From positions 81,588 through 145,587 of the forward strand of contig NZ_KB899218.1 of NCBI RefSeq assembly GCF_000378085.1: a DNA stretch of 64,000 bases. The letters are read 5' to 3'. A model generated the notes under the pieces. It did no database searches. It was not told where the DNA came from and saw only the letters and a list, made by a program, of their open reading frames with translations. The position numbers were made by a program, and so were the translations under genes. The first letter of the stretch is position 1, and every line of letters begins with the position of its first letter. The stretch is from Hoylesella loescheii DSM 19665 = JCM 12249 = ATCC 15930 (GTDB lineage: Bacteria; Bacteroidota; Bacteroidia; Bacteroidales; Bacteroidaceae). Positions 51,108-58,634 of the stretch are shown piece after piece.

Positions 51108-51434
51108 ATGGATAAGAAAATAGAAAAAGGAACGGTACTCGTTGCCAACGAAATGATTGCTTATGCCGAAGGTGGCATTGTTAGTAAGGAATTTGTACAT
51201 GCCAATGCTGGCAGCCTTACGCTCTTCGCGTTCGACGAAGGACAAGGTCTTAGCGAACATTCTGCCCCTTTCGATGCTACCGTGCAGGTGATAGAAGGCG
51301 AGGCAGAAATAAAGATAGACGGCGTTCCGCACGTTGTTAAGGCTGGCGAAATGATTATCATGCCCGCCAATCATCCCCACGCCTTGTTCGCTCACAAGCG
51401 TTTCAAGATGTTGCTCACAATGATTAGGGGTTAA
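51108..51434 (+). CDS. Small cupin-domain protein
   Basis: 108 residues, a single cupin_2 barrel. LSEHSAPFDATVQVIEGEAEI and GEMIIMPANHPHALFA carry the metal-ligand histidines and glutamate of the fold. Such proteins are common next to Crp/Fnr-type regulators in Bacteroidetes; the gene is divergent from one here, 207 bp away. Function not known; a metal- or ligand-binding stress protein is plausible. Confidence 0.85.
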   Translation: MDKKIEKGTVLVANEMIAYAEGGIVSKEFVHANAGSLTLFAFDEGQGLSEHSAPFDATVQVIEGEAEIKIDGVPHVVKAGEMIIMPANHPHALFAHKRFKMLLTMIRG

Positions 51435-51744
51435 CGTACCCATTTTCGTTAAGTCACAAGGGCAATGTTAAGCTTGCTTGAACGTTGCGGTGGCGAGAAA
51501 CATACTTACCAAGGAGTGAGAAAAGAAGGTTATTTCATCGATTGTTTAGTTAATTTTTCATAGTCGACGGGCAGAGGCGTGAGCCTTCTGTCCGTCATTT
51601 TTATGGCATAATATGGATGCTTTTGTAAAGCCAATGGCTTAATGCATGGAGGTCTAGGCAACTCGTTTGCAGGTCAAATTGTTTACTCGCTAACTGGCAA
51701 AGAACATTTTAAAGCGACATGAGCCCACTTTGTGCGCACCGTTC

Positions 51745-51765
51745 CCTATATATAAATAAGGAGTG
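51745..51765 (+). repeat. Recurrent motif, variant CCTATATATAAATAAGGAG
   Basis: Matches copies at 8829 and 21317 with one inserted A and GGAG in place of GGTG. Confidence 0.5.
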
Positions 51766-51970
51766 ATTCATTACATTTCATATACTCAAAGTGAAAACAA
51801 GAAAGCCTTTAAGAGCAATGAACACACGCATGAGAATTTACCTCAATGTCCTTCATATACAACGTGCATAGGTTGTCAACTACTGTATAGGGAAACCCCT
51901 ACTTATTCAAAACTTCTCATCCTTTCTCATTTTTTTTATTGTCCTCTTTTCTTTTTTCGCGATTATTGTG

Positions 51971-51978
51971 TATCTTTG
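51971..51978 (+). promoter_or_regulatory. Bacteroidetes -7 element for the YitT-type gene
   Basis: TATCTTTG, 19 bp ahead of ATG 51998. It excludes the in-frame GTG at 51968 as a start. Confidence 0.7.
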
Positions 51979-51997
51979 TCGCATAAAAAACCAAAGT

Positions 51998-52960
51998 ATG
52001 TTGACGTTAAAAAGATACACGCTACTAAAAGACCTAGTATTACTAACAATCGCCATGTTCATCGGAAGCTTGGGATGGGCTATTTTCCTACTTCCGAATC
52101 ACATCACCACGGGTGGCATACCAGGCTTGGCATCCATTCTTTACTGGGGATTGAACATTCCGGTTCAAGTTACTTTCCTAGGCGTAAACGCCCTCTTGCT
52201 GCTCATCGCCTTAAAGGTGTTGGGCTGGCAGTTCTGCATTAAAACGCTCTATGCAGCCGTGATGTTCACCATCTTCAGTGCCTTGGGGCAACATTGGATG
52301 GAAGGTTCAACCCTCTTGCAAGGCCAACCGTTCATGGCCATCGTGCTAGGTGCGGCCAGTTTGGGCTGTACCGTGGGACTAGGACTAGCCAGCAACGCCT
52401 CAACAGGTGGTACCGACGTGGTTGCGGCCATGATTAACAAGTACCACGACATCTCCTTAGGCAAACTCATCTTGCTGGTAGACATCTCCATTGTTACAGC
52501 TAGCTACTTCGCCTTACGCAATTGGGAAGAGGTGATTTACGGCTACATTTTCCTCTTTATCTTCTCCGTCTGCGTAGATAAGGTGGTGAACATGATGCAT
52601 CAGTCGGTACAGTTCTTCATCATATCCGAGAAATACGAGCAGATTGGGCGTGCCATCAACGTCAACGCACAACGTGGATGCACCACCATCAGCGGCAACG
52701 GCTTCTACTCGGGCCGTGAAGTGAAGATGCTCTTTGTGCTGGCTCGCCAAAACGAATCGGCCAAAATCTTCTCCATCATCAACGAAATTGACCCCGCTGC
52801 CTTTGTTTCGCAAAGCTCAGTAATTGGCGTTTATGGACTAGGTTTCGACAAGTTCAAGACTAAACGCAAGAAAAATAAGTTGCAAAATATCGACGGAGAA
52901 CAGCTGATAGCTAGCAGTGCGTCAGCCCCAAATGGCGAAACACGTGTTGCAAACAGCTGA
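51998..52960 (+). CDS. YitT-family membrane protein (DUF161/DUF2179)
   Basis: 320 residues. ATG 51998 (MLTLKRYTLLKD) is chosen because the upstream in-frame GTG overlaps the promoter. Five or six membrane helices fill about 1-195 (FIGSLGWAIFLLPNHITTGGIPGLA and GCTVGLGLASNASTGGTDVVA are hallmarks). A C-terminal DUF2179 domain (about 215-300, ARQNESAKIFSIINEIDPAAFV) follows. Function unknown; proposed transporters or membrane sensors. The Lys-rich tail is not conserved in the family. Confidence 0.9.
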   Translation: MLTLKRYTLLKDLVLLTIAMFIGSLGWAIFLLPNHITTGGIPGLASILYWGLNIPVQVTFLGVNALLLLIALKVLGWQFCIKTLYAAVMFTIFSALGQHWMEGSTLLQGQPFMAIVLGAASLGCTVGLGLASNASTGGTDVVAAMINKYHDISLGKLILLVDISIVTASYFALRNWEEVIYGYIFLFIFSVCVDKVVNMMHQSVQFFIISEKYEQIGRAINVNAQRGCTTISGNGFYSGREVKMLFVLARQNESAKIFSIINEIDPAAFVSQSSVIGVYGLGFDKFKTKRKKNKLQNIDGEQLIASSASAPNGETRVANS

Positions 52961-53121
52961 ACGCACACGTCAGGCATCTGCACCCATCGTTCATGGCATA
53001 ACCCATTGCACGCTGCATATAGCCATATTCGCCAGATCATAGATAACACCAATGCTTGACTTTCGCCCCAAACGCAACTCCACAGCGCAACGTGGCAAGT
53101 CAACAAACACCTAAAATAGAA

Positions 53122-53436
53122 ATGGAACAAAAACAACCCGTACCCTTCGAGATGGACTTAAAGCCCGAAATAGCTTCGGGAGTATACTCCAACTTTGTGC
53201 TTATCTCGCACTCGCCAAGCGATTTTGTGCTCGATTTTGCCCGTATTCTGCCTGGCATGCCTAAGCCCGAAGTGGCCAGTCGCATCATTATGGCCCCCGA
53301 ACACGCCAAAAGACTGCTCATGGCTTTGCAAGAAAACATCTTCAAATACGAACAAGAGTTCGGTAAGATACAGCTACCTAATGAGGGTTCGCGTACCATC
53401 GCTCCCTTCAACGTGGGTGGCAATGGCGAAGCTTAG
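53122..53436 (+). CDS. DUF3467-family protein
   Basis: 104 residues from ATG 53122. An in-frame ATG at 53056 would add 22 residues that do not resemble the family. The core LKPEIASGVYSNFVLISHSP, then SDFVLDFARILPGMPKPEV and SRIIMAPEHAKRLLMALQEN, is the DUF3467 pattern, an SpoIIQ-like small fold of unknown role that is nearly universal in Bacteroidetes. In many genomes it lies near rpoBC; here it does not. Followed by a clear terminator. Confidence 0.85.
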   Translation: MEQKQPVPFEMDLKPEIASGVYSNFVLISHSPSDFVLDFARILPGMPKPEVASRIIMAPEHAKRLLMALQENIFKYEQEFGKIQLPNEGSRTIAPFNVGGNGEA

Positions 53437-53510
53437 ACGCTTTTCATCGGCGTATCACGTCATTTCAACGATTTATCCAAGCCCCAATCGGCTTGTGCAA
53501 CATAACAAAC

Positions 53511-53552
53511 TAAGCGGGTGTACCATAGCTTTGGCACACCCGCTTATCGTTT
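53511..53552 (+). terminator. Terminator of the DUF3467 gene
   Basis: AAGCGGGTGT (53512-53521) pairs with ACACCCGCTT (53536-53545), followed by ATCGTTTCTT, a weak T tract. Confidence 0.65.
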
Positions 53553-53840
53553 CTTACATTAAAGCTGGGTAGCCAAACCACTATAGACGTAAGTAAAATG
53601 GCGCACAATAATATTGAGGAGCTCTTACATGAGTAACAAAACTTATCCCCTTAATACTGCTTACTGCGGCTACACCAATTAATATATACCAGGCACAAAC
53701 ACGTTCGACTTACATAAACTCACCAGCTACAATTAGCCGTTTATTCGGTTTTTGTCATATTAATTACTTAATTTTGGGTCACAAATAGAAAAAGTTCAAA
53801 AAAAACAACTATTTATAATGGCTGTTTAGAGATTTTCGTT

Positions 53841-53848
53841 TATCTTTG
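53841..53848 (+). promoter_or_regulatory. Bacteroidetes -7 element for the DUF805 gene
   Basis: TATCTTTG, 231 bp before ATG 54072. Confidence 0.55.
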
Positions 53849-53929
53849 CAAAAGAGAAATTTACCACGTTCCTAAGCAATACGTTTTCTTGCCAAAGCAA
53901 AGCTTCTGCTAAGTTAATTGTAGGGTCAC

Positions 53930-54037
53930 ATGGGCACCAAAACACCCTTCGCCCGCGACGCGGCACAACTTCTCGCAGGCAGATTTACTACCATGCTGAA
54001 CAGCATTGTTAGCGCCTGCAAACTAAAAGACATTTAA
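53930..54037 (+). CDS. Possible 35-residue leader ORF (doubtful)
   Basis: ATG to TAA, 35 codons, beginning MGTKTPFARDAAQL and ending SACKLKDI. It lies entirely in the leader of the DUF805 gene and ends 34 bp before it. No known family; could be chance. Confidence 0.2.
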   Translation: MGTKTPFARDAAQLLAGRFTTMLNSIVSACKLKDI

Positions 54038-54071
54038 AAACAAATTTATCGATAACTTAAACTTTTACATT

Positions 54072-54452
54072 ATGGACATTATTGGAAATTACAAAAACGT
54101 CTTAACTAAGAAGTATGCTCAATTTAACGGTCGCGCTGGACGCCCTGAGTTCTGGCTGTATGTGCTAGTTAACTTTGTCATCACCATGGTATTGTATATC
54201 CTTACAATTGTTGGCGTAGCAGCTGAAAGTTCTGCCCTTGCATCGGTGGCTAACATATTGCTGATCGTTTATGCGCTAGCCACATTAGTTCCCACTATTG
54301 CTGTTGGCGTTCGTCGTCTACACGACATCGGCAAAGAAGGTGTTTGGTTCTGCGTTAACTTCATTCCTTTCGTTGGTGGCATTTGGTATCTTTACCTTTG
54401 CGCACAAGAAGGCGAACGCACCGAAAACCGCTTTGGTGAGCCTCAACCCTAA
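54072..54452 (+). CDS. DUF805-family membrane protein
   Basis: 126 residues. The N-terminal YAQFNGRAGRPEFWLYVLVN is the family's signature and four hydrophobic segments follow; RRLHDIGKEGVWF is also conserved. The family is a small inner-membrane protein of unknown role, found as one to several copies per genome. Confidence 0.9.
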   Translation: MDIIGNYKNVLTKKYAQFNGRAGRPEFWLYVLVNFVITMVLYILTIVGVAAESSALASVANILLIVYALATLVPTIAVGVRRLHDIGKEGVWFCVNFIPFVGGIWYLYLCAQEGERTENRFGEPQP

Positions 54453-54476
54453 ATAGACGTAAGTTTATAGATATAG

Positions 54477-54535
54477 CCTCTTCCTCCACTCCACCGCATC
54501 TTACAACGGGGAGAGGGGAAGAGGTTTTCTTTTTT
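54477..54535 (+). terminator. Terminator of the DUF805 gene
   Basis: CCTCTTCC (54477-54484) pairs with GGAAGAGG (54517-54524), then TTTTCTTTTTT. The loop is long (32 nt) with some inner pairing. Confidence 0.65.
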
Positions 54536-54696
54536 ATATGCCCTTAATCCTAAAGCCTTGAGGGATTAAGTTTTCTAAACACACCGTTCGCCTCCTCGTT
54601 TTTCGTCGAATACAGGCCTTCTTTATAACATCTGCACTCCAGTTCCGTAGCCTATCACCGCCACTAGCTCACCCTTCCTACCTCAAAACGCCAACA

Positions 54697-55055
54697 TTCA
54701 CTCCCCACCCGATAAGCGCTTGTAGTGAGCTTTTTCAGCTCTCGCATTGTTACAGCTAAGTTGGACTCCTGTTCCAGCTATGTTGGAACAGGGTTCCAAT
54801 TCAACTGGAACAGCATTCCAGATAACATGGAACGGCCGTCCAAAACACATATAACGCAACGGTTAATGTTATCATGCATAATCGGGGCTTAGAAGGCACA
54901 TTCTCGGAACGGTGAAAATGCGAACGACGGAATGATTAATTGGCGAGTTTGGAATAAGAAGCCATGCCCTCTGAACAAGATTGGAGAGGAAAAAGAATGG
55001 CTATCTTGCCAACTAGCGCTACGCGACAGAAGGCATAACGATTGTGATTTATCCC
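54697..55055 (+). repeat. ~359-bp composite intergenic repeat, copy 2 (forward)
   Basis: Same length as 46889-47247 and complementary to it by eye. It begins TTCACTCCCCACCC and ends TTATCCC. Contains dyad array 5 at 54763-54841. Confidence 0.8.
54763..54841. repeat. 22-bp-period dyad array, copy 5 (inside composite repeat 2)
   Basis: Units begin at 54763, 54785, 54807 and 54829: GGACTCCTGTTCC, GGAACAGGGTTCC, GGAACAGCATTCC and GGAACGGCCGTCC. The linkers are AGCTATGTT, AATTCAACT and AGATAACAT. Confidence 0.9.
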
Positions 55056-55217
55056 GAACCCACGTAAATAATGCATAACGTATAGTTAGTTTATGCATTG
55101 CAATGGCCTATAAAACAAATTACAAGAGTTGTACGAACAGCGTGGAATAAACTTCAAGACACATTTCCAAAAAGCAACAAATACGGAATGCGCATTCCAC
55201 TCACACGCACGTATCGG

Positions 55218-55430
55218 TCAACTGCCACACTCCATCGACAACGACTCATCCCAATCCAAATTCAACTCGTTGCCCTTAGAACCTGCCACGCCAGGCCCTC
55301 CTTCATGTATACCACCCGTGTCACCACCAATATTGTATTCACCTTTTTCGTTGGTGTTGGCACAAAGATGACCCTCAAACAAAACCATCACAACCTCCAC
55401 TTTCGGACCTATATAGTGTTTCTTTTCCAT
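55218..55430 (-). CDS. Small Gly-rich peptide, Bacteroidales short-protein type
   Basis: 70 residues from the preferred ATG (55430), which has AGGAAG 8 nt upstream; further in-frame ATGs lie 2 and 8 codons earlier. It has no signal peptide. The N-terminal part KKHYIGPKVEVV and LFEGHLCANTN is followed by a Gly-rich acidic tail (YNIGGDTGGIHEGG). The layout (charged start, Y-x-x-P, short hydrophobic strand, E-G, Gly/Asp-rich tail) resembles the second small gene at 58395-58574. It lies directly downstream of the LRR gene. Function unknown. Confidence 0.65.
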   Translation of the reverse strand: MEKKHYIGPKVEVVMVLFEGHLCANTNEKGEYNIGGDTGGIHEGGPGVAGSKGNELNLDWDESLSMECGS

Positions 55431-55474
55431 TATCATTCTTCCTAAATTTGTCATGTAAATTAGTTATTGTTGGT

Positions 55475-55513
55475 GGCGTGCTCTGCAAATGAAAACCATT
55501 TACAGAACACGCC
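55475..55513 (-). terminator. Hairpin between the LRR gene and the small peptide gene
   Basis: GGCGTGCTCTGCAAATG (55475-55491) pairs with CATTTACAGAACACGCC (55497-55513) with two G-T pairs. There is no T tract; it may partly terminate or process the LRR transcript before the small gene. Confidence 0.5.
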
Positions 55514-55520
55514 CGCCGTT

Positions 55521-57488
55521 TCACTTAACGACGCGTTTCTTTCCGTTCACCAAATAGATGCCTTTCGGCAATTTCTCCAAGTCGCCATACGTACCTACTG
55601 CCTGGCCGTTAAGGTTAAACACCTTGCCGTGCCATTTCCCTTCAGCGGTTTCGGACCGTTCTTTTACAGCATTGATACCTGTCGTTGTACCTTCCTCATC
55701 AACAGAAAAGAACACCGTTTCAGCTTTCGCGCCAGCGCCAGTGTCGCCCGAAGCCAACACGCATGCCATGTAAGGCGTCCAAGTACCTGCGTTTACCTTT
55801 GTCCACCAATAAAAACCATTCTTATAAACGCTCTCGTCGTCACCCGAATAATAGTAGTACGAGTATTTCTCGAGATGGCGATTTCGTTGGTAGTTACCCA
55901 CAAACGTGTAGTTGATACCATCTTCCGTAATTGTCACTTTCTTCAAGCTTGCCGCAGTTTCAGGTTGTTTCTTTATGCCCACCACAATATTCTTCATATT
56001 TGTAGACGTACCTCTCCTCGTAGCGGGATGTATCATATAGGGATGGTGGGCCTTCGTTTCTGTGGCTGGCTTTAGAAAGTATAACGTGATTTTCTTACGC
56101 AAATGTTTCGGACTATCCCAATCAGACTTCACCTTTGAGAACTCCATCACCCGCACTTCAGGACCGTATGCGCTCTTCAATTGCTGTTCGGACATGTCGA
56201 AAGGAAAACACATGCTATACCACTTGTTCTCCACACGCACCCCGTCTTCCCAAACTTCTTCACCGGGGTTATAGGCCGAAGTCAAGACAAAATTGTGCCA
56301 ACCCGCATAATTACCACTGCAAACGGTGTACTTACCGTCTTCTTTCGTGGGCCAATAAGCCCCATTCTCGGCCTGAACGGTTTCCGTTGTACCGCCAAGA
56401 GTTTTCGAAGCGGGATTAAGATACTTGTCTTTGGCCCCCTGCGGGAAGTGCAACATCACCATGGGACTGCCGTTTCCACGTTTATAATGGGCACGAGTAA
56501 CGGGCGAAACCTTACTAGGATTGCTATAATTGAAGATACTCACAGCCGTAATATCAAAAGCCTGATCCTCGGCCTTTGTTTTCTCACCGAGCACATAAAC
56601 GTCGGTGAGCATCTTACAATCTTGGAATGCCTGCGCCTTAATCAACTCCACGCCAGCAGGAATGGTTATCGTTTTGAGTTTTTCGCACTTAAATGTACCC
56701 GGTCCGATGGTTCGTAAGGAGTTCGGCAATCGTATAGCCTCTATCGAAGTGCCCTCGAACGCGTTCTGCTCGATATGTTCGATGCCCTCAGACAAGGTAA
56801 GGCTCTTCAAGGCCGAGCAACCTGCGAAGGCCTGCACGCCAATAGTTTTCCAACCGCTACCAAACTCCACAGACACCAATTGCTTGCAATCGAGAAAGGA
56901 ATACTGGTTTAGGCTGCTGTTGCCACCCATCTTTACCTCGCCCAACTTAATGGTTTTCAAGGTCGGCCCGAAAGGTTGAGCCTCAACCATTACGCTTCTC
57001 TCGGGATTATCGGGAATAACTACATGTTCGATTTTACAGTTATAGCCCGTGAAGCACATACTAGGAACGGTGGTTAACGTGCGTGGCAAAACCACCGTTT
57101 TAAGCTTATCCATAAAGTGAAGCTTGCTTATCGAGCTAGCAACGGCCAACTCGGCATTCTCCAAATCGAGGTTCGACACGTTGGGGAAATTATTCTCTGG
57201 ATCGTCCTCTCCACAAAGGCGTTCAATGTCTTGCACCGACATTGTCGCCCCGTTCTTAGTAATCACCTTCATCTTGCTCACACCCAAGTAGGGTTTCAGC
57301 AAGTCGGAGGCCGTGTATTGCACATACCCTCCCGCATAGGTAAACTCTGCATACAGGTCGCCTTGATGCTCCAGAGTAAGCACAAGTGTGCCATCTGTGG
57401 TCTTAGTTACCTGCAATTTAGCACTCACGCCTAGCACAAAAGCCTGGCATAAAAGCAAAACCGATAAACATTTCTTTGCTATGTTCAT
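55521..57488 (-). CDS. Secreted BspA-like leucine-rich-repeat protein
   Basis: 655 residues. A signal peptide (MNIAKKCLSVLLLCQAFVLG to VSA) precedes a BspA-type LRR_5 region (about 125-320: TIGVQAFAGCSALKSLTLSE, then GIEHIEQNAFEGTSIEAIRL and ELIKAQAFQDCKMLTDVYVL), then a roughly 280-residue region without a recognised domain. The C-terminus VFNLNGQAVGTYGDLEKLPK, then GIYLVNGKKRVVK, looks like the short type A sorting domain used for type IX secretion or surface display in this group. BspA proteins bind fibronectin, epithelial cells or other bacteria. Confidence 0.88.
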   Translation of the reverse strand: MNIAKKCLSVLLLCQAFVLGVSAKLQVTKTTDGTLVLTLEHQGDLYAEFTYAGGYVQYTASDLLKPYLGVSKMKVITKNGATMSVQDIERLCGEDDPENNFPNVSNLDLENAELAVASSISKLHFMDKLKTVVLPRTLTTVPSMCFTGYNCKIEHVVIPDNPERSVMVEAQPFGPTLKTIKLGEVKMGGNSSLNQYSFLDCKQLVSVEFGSGWKTIGVQAFAGCSALKSLTLSEGIEHIEQNAFEGTSIEAIRLPNSLRTIGPGTFKCEKLKTITIPAGVELIKAQAFQDCKMLTDVYVLGEKTKAEDQAFDITAVSIFNYSNPSKVSPVTRAHYKRGNGSPMVMLHFPQGAKDKYLNPASKTLGGTTETVQAENGAYWPTKEDGKYTVCSGNYAGWHNFVLTSAYNPGEEVWEDGVRVENKWYSMCFPFDMSEQQLKSAYGPEVRVMEFSKVKSDWDSPKHLRKKITLYFLKPATETKAHHPYMIHPATRRGTSTNMKNIVVGIKKQPETAASLKKVTITEDGINYTFVGNYQRNRHLEKYSYYYYSGDDESVYKNGFYWWTKVNAGTWTPYMACVLASGDTGAGAKAETVFFSVDEEGTTTGINAVKERSETAEGKWHGKVFNLNGQAVGTYGDLEKLPKGIYLVNGKKRVVK

Positions 57489-57666
57489 AAAATTATGTTA
57501 CTATAAAGCTATTTTTACATCATTATTACGTAGCCGCTTGTGAAAAAAGCGCCATAAAACATTATTCTACAATGCCGCATATAGCCTTGTTACAAGCTAC
57601 ATAGAGGATCTTGACACCACATTACAAGAGATATGATTTGTTTAATATGGTCTTTCAATACAACTG

Positions 57667-57674
57667 CAAAGTTA
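57667..57674 (-). promoter_or_regulatory. Bacteroidetes -7 element for the LRR gene
   Basis: TAACTTTG on the minus strand, giving a leader of about 170 nt. Confidence 0.55.
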
Positions 57675-58067
57675 ACATTTTTTCTCAATACAAAACATAA
57701 ATAGCACAACAAACAATCAAAACAAAAGAAAGATTTAACATACGTTAGTGATTCAGCTCTTAAACGTATCTATCCTGCCAATACTAGCTCAACAAAAGAA
57801 GAGACATATTATTGAATGTACGGCTTATACAACACTAAGACAATAAAACACTTGGTTTACGTCTAATAAATAGAATACATTGTACAAACTACAACAAAAG
57901 GAATGCAAATCAATGTGTAATAAAACATTAAATACCATAGGGTTACATGTTAAAAGCGTTACAAACAGCTAAGTTAAGCAAAAATAATATTACACAGGAA
58001 AAGGGGTAACAAAATGCAAGTCAATACATTACACATCACAATCAAAATATTTAACAATAAGAAACGC

Positions 58068-58098
58068 TTGCTAAACATTAAAAAACGAAGTAATTTTG
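58068..58098 (+). promoter_or_regulatory. Bacteroidetes promoter for the fimbrillin-like operon
   Basis: TTG at 58068-58070, 20-bp spacer, TAATTTTG at 58091-58098. Confidence 0.65.
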
Positions 58099-58277
58099 CG
58101 TTGATAATTAGAGAATCAAAATTAGGTACGCTATACGTAAATACTTGTAATATAGAGGGTTTAAACAGGATATGCAACGCATCTAGGACATACTACAACG
58201 GTTTTTATCAGCGCAACTAAACATTGTTCACTAAAAACAAACGACAATCATCACATAAAAGATGTTACCATCTGGCA

Positions 58278-58297
58278 CCATATAAATAAGGTGTGCG
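58278..58297 (+). repeat. Recurrent motif, variant CCATATAAATAAGGTGTGCG
   Basis: The same core and the same GTGTGCG end as the copy ahead of tRNA-Tyr; 98 bp before the small gene at 58395. Confidence 0.5.
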
Positions 58298-58394
58298 AAC
58301 TAATGGAAAGGGTCGCCCGCGAGCCTCGACCCAAAATCACGATGCTATACATTTTAATCTCAGTAAGGTAAATAAACAATTAAACTATATTTAG

Positions 58395-58574
58395 ATGAGG
58401 AAAATTAGGGTTATTAACGGGCTTTACAGCAAGCCCGAATGCAATGTTTTAAGCATTGAAGTAAAAACAAATCTGCTAGAAGGTTCTGCCAGCGGTGGGC
58501 ACAATGAAGCCCCCGACGACGGAGAACTAAACTCCAAGCAAGGCAACTTCTTTGAAGACGACTTTGACCTCTAA
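58395..58574 (+). CDS. Small Asp/Gly-rich peptide ahead of the fimbrillin-like gene
   Basis: 59 residues, starting MRKIRVINGLYSKPECNVLS, then a short hydrophobic stretch and NLLEGSASGGHNEAPDDGEL, and an acidic tail ending FFEDDFDL. No signal peptide. The frame is clean, sits between a good promoter and the lipoprotein gene 60 bp downstream, and its layout parallels the peptide at 55218-55430 (Y-x-x-P, then LLEG/LFEG, then a Gly/Asp tail). Such short proteins are common near surface-protein genes in Prevotella and Bacteroides, but I know of no established role. Confidence 0.7.
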   Translation: MRKIRVINGLYSKPECNVLSIEVKTNLLEGSASGGHNEAPDDGELNSKQGNFFEDDFDL

Positions 58575-58634
58575 GGAAACAGCTAATGGTATTAATAGAC
58601 AACAAACGGTAAAACATTATTAAGAGAGACAGAA

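Larger units (their letters stand above)
51435..51997. other. 563-bp gap ahead of the YitT-type gene
   Basis: Contains a weak AACT run (about 51660-51705), a copy of the CCTATATATAAATAAGGAGT motif (51745-51764) and the promoter at 51971-51978. No credible gene. Confidence 0.5.
53437..54071. other. 635-bp gap ahead of the DUF805 gene
   Basis: Holds the DUF3467 terminator, the sequence ATTTTGGGTCACAAAT (53774-53789), a promoter (53841-53848) and a leader of about 220 nt with a possible 35-codon reading frame (53930-54037). Confidence 0.5.
54453..55217. other. 765-bp gap with composite repeat copy 2
   Basis: Contains the DUF805 terminator and the composite repeat (54697-55055). The remaining about 160 bp to the small minus-strand gene shows nothing recognisable. 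Confidence 0.6.
57489..58394. other. 906-bp low-GC divergent region
   Basis: Very AT-rich by eye. It holds one promoter in each direction (57667-57674 minus, 58068-58098 plus) and a copy of the TATAAATAAGGTGT motif at 58278. The plus-strand leader of about 290 nt ends at the 59-residue gene. The open frame at 58014-58220 overlaps the promoter and is rejected. Confidence 0.55.

Noticed and set aside
51763..52242. 159-codon frame overlapping the YitT-type gene start
   Set aside because: Reads through the promoter and out of frame into a conserved membrane protein gene.
55467..56075. 202-codon plus-strand frame antisense to the LRR protein
   Set aside because: Covered by the strongly supported LRR gene with signal peptide and sorting domain on the other strand.
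58014..58220. 68-codon frame upstream of the small peptide gene
   Set aside because: It overlaps the best promoter of the region and has an AT-driven composition (Ile/Asn/Lys-rich).
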